From: Harmothoe impar
Taxonomy: Eukaryota > Annelida > Polychaeta > Phyllodocida > Polynoidae
Assembly: GCA_947462335.1 (NCBI GenBank)
Contig: OX381708.1
Coordinates: 8,246,001 to 8,310,000, forward strand
Length of the DNA: 64,000 nucleotides
Reading direction: 5' to 3'
The position numbers and the translations under genes were made by a program. The notes under the pieces are model-generated. The model was not told the DNA's origin, made no database searches, and was given only the letters and a program-made list of their open reading frames with translations. Shown here in pieces: positions 45,091 to 55,502 of the stretch (the first letter of the stretch is position 1; every line of letters starts with the position of its first letter).

Positions 45091-45919
45091 TATACCCATT
45101 CTGGGGCTCTCTGGTAGGACCAGGAGGCCGAGGGACACTCGTTATTCGGGACACGTGTCCGCGCTACACCGGGTCGGTGCCCGCAGACGACTTTTCACTC
45201 TCAGCCTCGGGCGTCCACGACGCGGGAAATACCGCGACATTATTCTTTATTTTTCAGTCATACAACTTGACACAAACACTAAACACAGGAACCTTGGGGA
45301 GATGGTATGTTTACACGTGTTCCTACCTGTAGCAGCTGACAAGGCCGATATTTGTTGTGAATCGTCTTTCTGTGGGTCCTCAACTCGTGTTCCGAATATC
45401 ACCGCTGCAGGCGTCGGTAGACGTTGTTGAGTTGTGACTCTACTCTAAGGAAACGTACTGCAGGTCCTGTGCCATACCATAAGTCCACCCTAGATCAAGC
45501 CAATCAGAGGCGTCTACTGGCACTGGTGTGGTTCCCCGGGGCAGGTTTGCCGCGCTACGATAGGGGGGGGGGGGGGGGGGGGGAGTGCATAGGTAGGCCT
45601 AGGCATGGCAGGACTTTTTAAAAATATTCACGAAAAATTTCAAAAATGGCATAAATAGACGCCATGGGCTATCCGTATGTGTCGAACTTCTACCTTTATA
45701 AAAAGAAAAAAATATTGAGCTTCAAAGAAATTATACCAAAAAATGTCTTTTCTTCTGTAACTCGGTAAATAATGGCCCTACAGAGCCGAAACTATGCCTA
45801 TAGAGTACTATAGACTCCTTGTGTATAAACGGTGGTAGACAATAGTTATCAGAGTTCAGAGCTGGCTGGGCGCCAGAGGTGAGGAAAACACTCCAAATCC
45901 AGTGCCTTTCCCGACCTTT
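45091..45919. other. CpG-rich patch and intergenic sequence
   Basis: Between about 45120 and 45430 CpG dinucleotides are dense (for example GACACGTGTCCGCG, GGGCGTCCACGACGCGGG), unlike the neighbours. It could be an unmethylated promoter or 5' exon, but no ORF, TATA box or splice pair was convincing. A long poly-G run lies at about 45563-45582. Confidence 0.35.
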
Positions 45920-46020
45920 CCTATCTCTTCCCCGACCTCTCCTGTCTCTTCCCCGACCTCTCCTGTCTCTTCCCCGGCCTCTCCTGTCTCTTCCCCGACC
46001 TCTCCTGTCTCTTCCCTGAC
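45920..46020. repeat. 21-bp tandem repeat
   Basis: Five head-to-tail copies of CCTGTCTCTTCCCCGACCTCT with single-base differences. Confidence 0.8.
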
Positions 46021-47706
46021 ATTCCCAAACATACGGACCCTATTTATACCCTCCCCGACCTACCTCCATATGTCTATTAACATTATGACATCACAGAGGG
46101 AATTTCCGGGGGGTTTCCCGGAATGTAGGCTGGTTTTTGCACATTTTTTAAATTGAGACAGGTGACCATGTCCGTATGTTGAGAGGGCCTTATGTTGGAT
46201 GCCGTATGTTGTATTTTTAAAATAAAAGATACGGACGGTATGCGGAAGGTCAACTGAATTGAAACCAAAAAAGTAGTTTGGATGTATTTTGTCCGCATCT
46301 TGTCCGCATCTTTGGGCCATATGTGTAATGATAGATCAACATACGGTGAAACGCCTTCCAGTGAATAAGTAAAAATGACATTAATTGTGTATGTTTAATG
46401 CGGCACCAGCTGGGGGAAAAGCTAAAGGTATCATTACAGCGTATTTCCCCATTTCTCATATAAATACATTCACCTAGAGTGACCAACCAAAACATGAAAG
46501 ATTACTTTAATATGTGTTTCACAATTGTTAACCAGCCTTGATAACCATAGGTAAAATGTTTTTCACAATATAATAGAGATAATTCCCGAAAATAAGAAAA
46601 TACTGGATAGTGAGACCTGAACCACTTCCCTTTGGTCACTTCCCGGTGGCAAGATAGGCTGTGTTTTGAATTGAATTGTAAGATTTAAATCAATTTTTTT
46701 AGCTATTGACAAGGTAAGTGCAATTGAAGTTGATGCATTAGTGTGGGAAGGTTGATAGAGGACTTACAAAAGCATAAACTTTGTATAAATGAGTGAAACA
46801 AACAGATCTGCTCAGTGAACGACTCAACACCGGCTCGGTACTCGCTCAACAACTGTACAAACACGCTGGCCGTGTACGTCCGAAGTTCCTCTTTCTGTGA
46901 GTGTTAAAATTATCCAGATACTCCAATTAGAAATTGATATAACAGCTCATGATCGTGATGTAGAATAAGAGATGTCTCAATTTTCTTTTATTGTTCGTGG
47001 CATAACAGAAAGATCTCCTCATGAAGGTCAAGTATGATAACTGAGGACCAAGCTAACAAAAAACCAATATTTTACATGAAATTAACATTTTAGCGTAACA
47101 TAACATTATGCCATTAAAAAGGGCCATAGAGAAACATCATTTAACGTTGTATTTCTGTCATCCTATATTGATTTAATATGATCTCATAGTAATAAAGACA
47201 ACCTTCTCTTAAGTAGCCGTTTTGTGTTTATTCTTGAGTTTAAAAGCCCTTAATGGTGACTAAAATCTATGCGAATATAGAGTCCTTAAACTACCTGCTG
47301 TATCGACCCATTTTAGCAAACTTGCCAAATCCAGTCAGCAACGATGGATCAATTTCTTTTAAACTAGGATCATATATGTGTGAGATTATCGAGCATACTG
47401 TGCTCAAAAGTAATGTTTTTGGGACAATATTAAGAAAGACTACCTAAGACAAATGCAACATCAGCAGTAAAGGTGGGCAAAGTCAGATTTGAGCAATTAA
47501 AGCAGAACCGGGATCATTGATTCTTCATCGACTACAGATATATTACACTGCTATATAATCTTCTTTTAACTTTCCTTTTATTGTTTGTAGCAGAAAGATC
47601 TCCTCATGAAGGTCAAGTATGATAACTGAGGACCAAGTTTTGATGTGAATCCTGTTGGTTGGCGGTTGAATACCTGGATATGGTTATGGCTAGCACAAGT
47701 TTAACC
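46021..47706. other. Intergenic with a 49-bp direct repeat
   Basis: No coding gene is supported. AGAAAGATCTCCTCATGAAG followed by GTCAAGTATGATAACTGAGG and ACCAAG occurs at about 47008-47054 and again at about 47592-47638. Both copies follow a pyrimidine-rich run ending in CAG, so they look like exons. A possible donor (TTTCTGTGAGTG) is at about 46890. Confidence 0.4.
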
Positions 47707-47710
47707 TTAA

Positions 47711-49048
47711 GGTGGCCGGCGGGGATAGCCTAGAAGTAACTACGTTTTTAAAAGAGTTCTACCATATAACCCTAAGGTTATATAGTTTCCAAAAATGAAA
47801 AAAAAATCAGGGGGTCCCGAGCTACATTCTGAGATATTTTACTACAAAGTATAAGTGACCTATGATAGGATCATATAGTATTTGCTCACATAACATCACA
47901 AAATGACTTCATAAAGTAGCTACGTTTTTTTGATACTCTATTACAATATAATTCACAATAATATCTATTCAGAAAATGTGTTTTCATCATATAGTCCCGG
48001 GCATATTTCTATGTTTTTAGTAGTTTGAAAAATAAAGTTAAGGGAATGTGATCTGTTCACAGGAAGGCAATATAGAGTCCTCAATGTGTACTGGTTACCA
48101 TGTGGCTCTGTGGCCTGTCTGTCTAAGGCGTAGGGTAAGAGATCAGAAGCTTGTGAGCTCGATTCCCCAGCACCTCATTTGGGTATATTTTCTATTATTT
48201 CATGGTGAATACGGACTGTCAAGGTTAAAGCAATGGGAGGGCCGTACGTGAGGGGAGCGTGCAATAACCCTCGGCCGTATTACACGCTCTAGCCGTATTG
48301 CACGCTCCCAGTGGTCGCCATGGGGTCGCCATGGGGTCGCCATAGCGTCGCTAGGCCACCGAGGGTCACGTGACCTGTGCGAAATCCCAAATGGCGGCCG
48401 ACGGAAGTAAACAAATGCTGTGGAAGTAAACAAATGCCGTGGAAGTAAACTAACAAAGACTACATAACTATTTTACATTGATAAACCCTGAAATAAATAC
48501 AGAGCGTCACTTAAAAGTGACCTCTTCAGTGGTTATTACACTCGAGCTGCCTGCCCCATATTGCACTAGGCCTACGGCCAGCGTGCAATATGGGGCAGGC
48601 AGCTCTCGTGCAATAACCACTGACTCAGTCACTTTAGCGTGCAGCTCTGTCTATTTATGACGTTGACTTCAGGGAGCTAAGTCATACAGTCATGGGTTCG
48701 ACTCCCATCATGTGCAAATACTTTTTTTTTTGTCTTATATATCTTTGTTTGAGAGTAGCCAAATATACCCAGAGAGAATACCATAACTTCACTTAAAGTT
48801 GTGATAATTGCATATCTCAAAAGAGACAAAGAAAACTGGTGCTCTAACAAATAAGTAGTAAAACATGAAAAAGTCTGTAGCTAGTCTTGAACCACCAACC
48901 TTCTGATTCTAAGTCAAACATGGAACAGTCACGCCATGGAGACAGTTATTTACTGGGATATTAATTTGGATGCTCAATTGACTGATATAATAGCTAAACT
49001 GCGCAGAAAGCTGCGCAATGCACGTGTTTCTGATCCCCGCCGGCCACC
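47711..49048. mobile_element. TTAA-flanked TIR element (1,338 bp) with tRNA-like modules
   Basis: Perfect 16-bp inverted ends GGTGGCCGGCGGGGAT / ATCCCCGCCGGCCACC, with TTAA at 47707-47710 and 49049-49052. It has no transposase. The interior contains tRNA-like B-box segments near 48150-48170, 48690-48710 and (minus strand) 48890-48905, a CpG-rich stretch around 48240-48440, and a 120-bp palindrome at 48515-48634. Confidence 0.75.
48515..48634. repeat. 120-bp palindrome
   Basis: The core arms GAGCTGCCTGCCCCATATTG-CAC and GTGCAATATGGGGCAGGCAG-CTC match over 23 bp around a loop of about 16 bases. Pairing continues outward, with few mismatches, through CAGTGGTTATT and AAGTGAC. The transcript would fold into a hairpin with arms of about 52 nt. 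Confidence 0.8.
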
Positions 49049-49112
49049 TTAACCCTGGGCCTATAGCTATCATAATATACTTTCAGCACTCTTCACACTC
49101 TAATTGTACAAG

Positions 49113-50754
49113 TTAGAACCTGGTACAGTGCTCCACGAACCCCTGCTCCAGTGTAGTGGTAGCACAGTCTCCAGTGTTGTTGTAAGTCATCCCTCTACTA
49201 GGTGGAGCTGCAGGTCTCTCCACACTTCCTCCTGTCCCTGTACACAGGTATCTCCTACACAGTGTGTTCCTACAGAGCTGGGATAAAGCCCTTCTGAAGG
49301 GCCTGAGGGTGAGCATGTAGATGATGGGGTTCCAGAAGGAGTTGGATGCTGCCAGCCAGGAGCTGACAAAATCAGTCACTGGGTGTAGTGTATGGCCTGT
49401 GATGATCTCTGGGAATCCCATGGTTATAAAGTAAGGGAACCAAGCAATGTAGTATCCTGTAACAAATAATGTTGTAAATCTAGAATATGCATTATTCTAG
49501 AGTGTTCCACTTACATACTTGGATTGTGCAATTAATAATACTTTTCCACATGCAATGCAACCATTTTTTAATTAGCTAAAACTAAAACCAACAACACTGT
49601 ACTGTATTATTTTTTCTACGCAAATTATGACATCACATCTATCCATACAGATTAATGGTAAGCACTCAATGAGTAATATCAAATATCACTGAAGAATTGC
49701 CAGCCAATTTATAAATAGCCACTGTAGATTTTGTATTAGGTGTGCAATAAACAGCCTTGAAATTGAATTGACAATTATCACATCTCCTGAATTATCAACT
49801 AAAAGCCAGGTTGAGCAAAAACACAGGCAAACATTAAAAAAAAAGATGTATTCAGAGAGTGGGCTGAATTCAGGTGTTCTGTAAAACCACAAAATAACCC
49901 ATTGCCCTCATCAACAGGCTTTAGTCCCTGAGCAAATGACAAACTTCTGAGGTACGAGGAGCTCACTCACCAAACGTCATGATACAAAGCACTTTGAAGG
50001 TTCTTCTATCACGGTTCCACTGTGAGTCAGGATTGTCTGGTTCTTGTCCCCCGTAGTGAGCACGCACAGATGATGATCTTACATCCAAAAATTTATGCCG
50101 AGATCGAATTAAATGAAAGCTGCCACAGAAGCTTACTATGTTGACAATGGTTGAAATGAGAAATGGTACAACACCCCACACAAATTTATAGCCAATAATT
50201 TCTGTCCCATTTGGTACACATACAAATGCATGTTCATTATAGTCAAAGTCCATAGTCATTATGATGTTGGGTAGCTGTGATACTAAGGTCACTACCCAAA
50301 TAATTATGTTGATGATTATGGCTCGTTTCCTTGACAGCTGATAACTAAGAGGATACTTAAATGTCAAAAGCCGGTCAATATTCAAATATGCTAGCATTAC
50401 CATTGACACTACTCCAAAAAAGGAGTAGCAATAACTAACAACGGCACATAGTGGTTCATTGGTCCAAAGCTGGTAACCTGAATATGTGTTGTAGATCATG
50501 TTAATAAGGCCTGTTATACCAACCGAGAAGTCAGTGACAGCTAGACTTAGCATCCCGACAGTGGTCGACACTCTGAGGGTCTTTAGCCTCGGTACCACCA
50601 CAAACACCAGTAGGTTCAGAGTTATTTCCAGTGTTGGCACCACCCACATGACCACCTCCTGAGCAGGGTGAGGGTACGCCCCTACTGATACACTTCTCTT
50701 TGCAGCCTGCCCGATGGCTACAGAATCATTTAACATCATGAGCATTGCATGCAT
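49113..50754 (-). CDS. Rhodopsin-class (class A) GPCR, two coding exons
   Basis: Exon 1 is 50754-49971, exon 2 is 49456-49113; donor TTTG|GTGAGT and acceptor TTTGTTACAG|GATAC join in phase to give 375 residues. Helices: TM1 about 33-57, TM2 66-90 with LAVTD, TM3 102-124 followed by DRL (127-129) in place of the usual DRY, TM4 145-164, TM5 189-212, TM6 254-275 with AWFP in place of CWxP, and TM7 ending NPIIY (304-308). Cys103 and Cys179 can form the conserved disulfide. The N-terminus is short with one NDS glycosylation site. The 67-residue tail is Cys- and Thr-rich. Ligand is not predictable; I treat it as an orphan. The stop is only 61 bases from the TTAA transposon. Confidence 0.85.
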
Positions 50755-51372
50755 ATCATGGGATGAATAAAAAGTAGCCCTATCTATTGAGGGTCTTGAT
50801 AAACTACCTGAGATTGACCCTTGCTATGAGCTAAAGGCTTGTCTTAATATTAAGTGAGCAGCAAATCCAATTAACTCAGACATCTGTCTTGGGGCCTTAT
50901 CAGGTGCAATCTCCATATTCGCGTTGTGACTATATAATCTACTAGATGGCAGGTGGTGTGTACTGGGGGAACTACCTTTCCCACCCAGGGTCTACTTGAG
51001 TCAGATAAGAACAGAGCTTAAAATATATTAATTGGTTAGATCCTCACCGGTAATGGTGCTGAAGGTAAAAAATATTTATTTATAAATATTTTGTTATGGT
51101 ATGTACCATTCTCTCATAGAATGAGTCCAGGAGAAACACTTGCAAGTTGTGACTTGAGATCATGAATAAAATAGTGAATATTAAGTTATTTTTAGTTAGT
51201 ATACAAGGAAGTGCAGAATTGATACTGCCTTTGTGGCACCATCATAGATGTAATGTACTCAAGTGGATACTGATGAAAAAGTTATGTACACTAATACATC
51301 TCACACTTGGCACCTGAGATACGGACAAAAGAATGCTGAACCTCATTACTAGACTATGACAACAGTCTGCCG
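50755..51372. other. 5' flank of the GPCR gene
   Basis: No ORF or repeat stands out. The GPCR promoter is presumably here, but no TATA box or initiator could be assigned with confidence. Confidence 0.4.
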
Positions 51373-51375
51373 TTA

Positions 51376-51657
51376 GGGAGTGATCATTTTTTAACAATAG
51401 GGGGGGTGGTGGGTTTGGGGGGGGGGCAAAAAAAATTTGGCCCCTTGACCGGGGGGGGGGGGCAAAATAATTTAACCTGTTTTGAGCCAAAAAGCCCGCA
51501 CTACTATGCTTCAAAGGGCCCGCGCGCGAGCCGATTTTCGGCTGTAAGGGGGGGTGGATAAAAAATGTTGACCCCTCGACTGGGGGGGTGTAAAATAATT
51601 CATGTGCTCCGCACTGAAACCCACCACCCCCCCTGTTATTAAAAAATGATCACTCCC
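51376..51657. mobile_element. PIF/Harbinger-like MITE with G-rich interior (282 bp)
   Basis: The ends GGGAGTGATCATTTTTTAA and TTAAAAAATGATCACTCCC are perfectly inverted. TTA lies at 51373-51375 and 51658-51660. The inside has long poly-G runs on the left and poly-C on the right, adding to the palindrome. Confidence 0.75.
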
Positions 51658-51660
51658 TTA

Positions 51661-52658
51661 TCTAGGCACTCTGAAATACGCACTGCAGTGGTCTCAAAGT
51701 GCAGCCATGGGTGACACACAAAATTTGCTCTGCATTTAGGAGTCTGCCTGAGATGAGGTTCAGGATTTTTCAGATTGTTCAGCTCCTGATAGGACTATGA
51801 CACTATGGACTAGCACGTTGGAAAGACCTTGAAGAGTACTATCTCATAGTGTGCAATTAACATAGCTTTAAAACAAAGGGGGAAAATGACAGTTTGCGAA
51901 AAGTGATGGCTGTGTCTCACGACCTTGGGCCAATGTTTTTGTCTCTGACTGGGTGCCAGCTCTGACCGGGTGCCAGCTCTGACCGGCCTGAATAAAAACG
52001 GGTTATTTAGGTCAGATGATGATGAAAATGGACAACTATTGACTAGTTTAGAGCGTTATAACATCCATTAACCTTTTCAGACAAATTCTATCTACATCTG
52101 CCCTTGTTTCTTATCACTGTGCACATCTCTTTTGATTTTTTTCTGTGATTTTATCTTTGCAATTTCATGAAAAATATGATCGCAAATAGGAGAATATGAA
52201 CATCAATTGAAAGTGTGCAGTGTCCTAAATGCAATGAACTAGGGAAGACATCATACATATTCACAATGTTAACCAATCACAATGTCTTGATTGAATTTAG
52301 AATCTACCCTTTTGCTCCCCAGTAAAATTCAAGGAAAAAGCGCCCTCGTCATATTTTCATGGCTTGGTGATGAGAAACAAGTGCTTAATCAGTGGCCTCA
52401 CTATCCTCCTGTACAGACCCTTTAGTGTGTAATTGGTTTTGCTTAGAATCTATAGCTGACATGGAACCCATGGCTACACACACCTGCCCTTGCTGTCAAC
52501 ATGGACATGCCTTCAAAGTAGGCCACACCATGGCCAGACAGTCACATTGTGTTTAGTAATCGAATACACAGACCTAGCCTTAATCAATGCATAGTATAAC
52601 ATGTCTATTCCAACCCTACAGTGTGTTTTAGGATCATTAAGGTCCTCCATGGCAATTA
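51661..52658. other. Intergenic, no gene seen
   Basis: Unique sequence apart from a 20-bp duplication of GGTGCCAGCTCTGACCGG-type words at about 51953-51985. Confidence 0.4.
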
Positions 52659-52883
52659 CTGTGCCTCTACATGGGTAAAAATCGACACGGGCGACAGGGC
52701 GACACAGCCCCTTTAAAAATCGACAGGGGCGACACGGCCCCTTTAAAAATCGACGGACATGGACACATGAAGTAGAAAGTATGCTAATGATAGAGGATAA
52801 AAATCGACACAGCGACACAGCCCTTATGCTAAAAATCAACACGGCGACACAGTCAAAAATACGGGTACCCATGTAGAGGCACA
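52659..52883. mobile_element. TIR MITE with CGACA repeats (225 bp)
   Basis: The ends TGTGCCTCTACATGGGTA and TACCCATGTAGAGGCACA are a perfect 18-bp inversion. The interior is built of AAAAATCGACACGGCGACAC-like units, related to words in the 43977-45090 region and near 42287. No clear target duplication. Confidence 0.7.
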
Positions 52884-54275
52884 TTGCTATTCCTGTAGCT
52901 ACCACTCACAACAACAGATATAACATAAGACACCAATTCTCGCTCCTTTGGCAAGATTTTTCACTCCTTTGGCGAGATTTCACAGCTTTCTTGGCATTGG
53001 GGGAGGTAGGGGTGTGTGTGTAGAGCTCTCACTCCTGACCACTCTACACACCTCTGGGCCCAATGTTAATGGGCTGGCCATTGTCTTTGGGGTGCCCCTA
53101 TGCTGATATGGCCCACCCTACCTGTAGTGACAGCACCCACACAGTGTACTACACACAATAGGCCTAGACTCACAGGCTTTGTCATACCTGAAGGACTACA
53201 ATCTCCACACAAATGTTTGATCACTCTTCTAGCATAATTTGGATATTTAATTCTTATATATTTCAGTTTTATCATAAGAAATTTAAAAATGATAGAGGCA
53301 TAGAATATGATATATGGATTTACTATATGCATGAACTGTAAATTAATTAATAAAACATGCACCTTGAGAAAGGCCCAAAGAAGACTACACAAAGAGGCTA
53401 GGTGTCATCTTGTCCTACCATTTAGATCTGGTGTGTGCCAACAGGTGGCACCACCCCATAATGTGTTAGAACCCAATAGGAGGACTGGAAACACAAAATA
53501 GTGGTTTAGATACAAGATTAACATGATAGTGACTTAGTTATTCAAAAACATTGACAAGTATCATAAATTTTCAATAATTCTGTAAGTTCCAGTCTTCTGC
53601 AAGTTCCAGCTCTGCAACGAATACTGCGATCCCTTGTTGCCATCTTGGATCCGACTAGACAGGATAGAGAGACGAATACTAGTGGTTCAGATGCCATAAA
53701 CTTTAGTCTAAAAAAGATTTGTCAATACATTGAATATCTAGTATTTTTACTAAACACCTGAAAAAAACTCCCCCAGTGACTTGTTCCCCATTGTAGACAG
53801 CTAGACATTTCACCAAATAAGTGATACTAATTACATTTACTGCGGAAACAGGCCAGGCCTAATTAATAAGTAGGTTGAAATCGGCCTGTGTTAAAAAGAC
53901 TGAGTGCATTATCCAGATCATATTGTAATAGTGTACAGGATCCAAACTGTTTACCTTTATTTCAGCATACTTATATATACCATGCAGCAGTCTTGTTTAA
54001 TGTACCTCTACCTTAACTATGTAACCTTTTTAAAACAACGGGGGGAGAGTTGGTGGTTTTGAGGGGACCAATGACATTTGTGCCATTTGAATTGGGGGGG
54101 GGGCGGAGAGTTTCACCCCTTTTTAGTGATAAAGCATGCATGTTCCTATAGCTAAAATGTGTGAGCAGGGATAAATTTAAACCGAGGGTGGAAAAAGATT
54201 GAGCACTCCGGAACTGCAAACACAAGTTAAGAAAGACAGCTGCCAATGCAAGTTTATGCACAGTGCTTTATCTAG
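52884..54275. other. Intergenic, no gene seen
   Basis: No supported ORF. Contains a G-rich patch near 54040-54110 and otherwise unique AT-rich sequence. Confidence 0.4.
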
Positions 54276-54663
54276 TTCTTGGAATACAGTTATTTCAATC
54301 AGAATCTTCATTTGAATTTTCATCTTTGTCATTATCAGCGTTAATGTGTACCCAGTGATATCATGCTAAAACTTAATGCAGAATCAGTGCAAACAATTCT
54401 ACAAAAGTGTAATATGTGTTATATATATGGTTGTATGACATATGATATATTGTGCCAAACAAGAAGAGAACTTCTTGGAATAGAGTAATTTCCATCAGAA
54501 TCTTCTTTTGAATTTTCATCGTTGTCATTATCAGTGTCAATGTGTACCCAGCTATATTATGCTAAAACTTAATACAGATGCAAACAATTCTACAAAAATG
54601 TAACATGCATAATATAATATATATGACATATGATATACTGTGCCAAACAACAAGAGAACTTCT
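54276..54663. repeat. 196-bp tandem duplication
   Basis: Two adjacent copies starting TTCTTGGAATA at 54276 and 54472 share TCATTATCAG, ACAATTCTACAAAA and TTGTGCCAAACAA blocks. A third, shorter similarity (AATCAGAGCCGTCATTTGAA) lies near 54970. The ATCAGAATCTTC words recall the final exon of the next gene, so this may be decayed duplicate 3' sequence. Confidence 0.65.
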
Positions 54664-55426
54664 GTCATCATATAAATCACTTTGGTTGAATCTCAAATAA
54701 GCAAAGGTCCTATGTAAGCATTCATGTACTAAATCAGAGATTACTGCAGACATCTGCTATGACAGTATGTACGAAACTAAATCATCTTAAATCAGAAAAA
54801 TCATCTATTTAGGATGTGAATCAGAGTCACTAGCTTTAACATTTTAGTGACTCCGATCTTATCAGTTATATAAGTAGTGAGAGGTGCCTAGAAATAATTA
54901 ATCAGCTAAAGTCCATCTGTTGTGTTTAATGTACAGGGTTATTTACTTTTAGAATACTCTAATATCAATCAGAGCCGTCATTTGAATCTCAATTCTTGTT
55001 ATCATTATTTCAAGTAGATATATGTGATTTTTTAAACACATTTTCAAACACTAAATAGGTGTGCAAATGAAGTGAGAACACTATGTACATTTATGTAGGC
55101 CTCAGAATAGGTTGAGCCAAAACCATAATGGCCCGTTTAAGCAGGGGTCTCAGATTAACACAGGTCTAGATGAAGTGCAGACCTAGCACATCCTTGAGAC
55201 AAAATTATTTCTTTGAAATAACTCATAGAAGCACAGCTCTCCGTATAAGTGGTTTCAGTGACTCACAATTTATAATCGCAGGTGCGCCTAAGCGGGCCAT
55301 TATGACAATGCTGGCCGGTGCTCATATTAATAAAGTTCCTGTAAGGTGGAGGATGAAAACAGAGGTCAATGTTGGTAAGTGATGTACACCAGAGCAGACC
55401 ACTATGCTAGTGAAAGTGTACTCAGC
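54664..55426. other. 3' flank of the IgGFc-binding-like gene
   Basis: AT-rich sequence presumably including the 3' UTR. No other gene is seen. Confidence 0.4.
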
Positions 55427-55471
55427 TCAATCAGAATCATCAGAATCAGAATCAGAATCATCATCATCATC

Positions 55472-55502
<31 letters not shown>

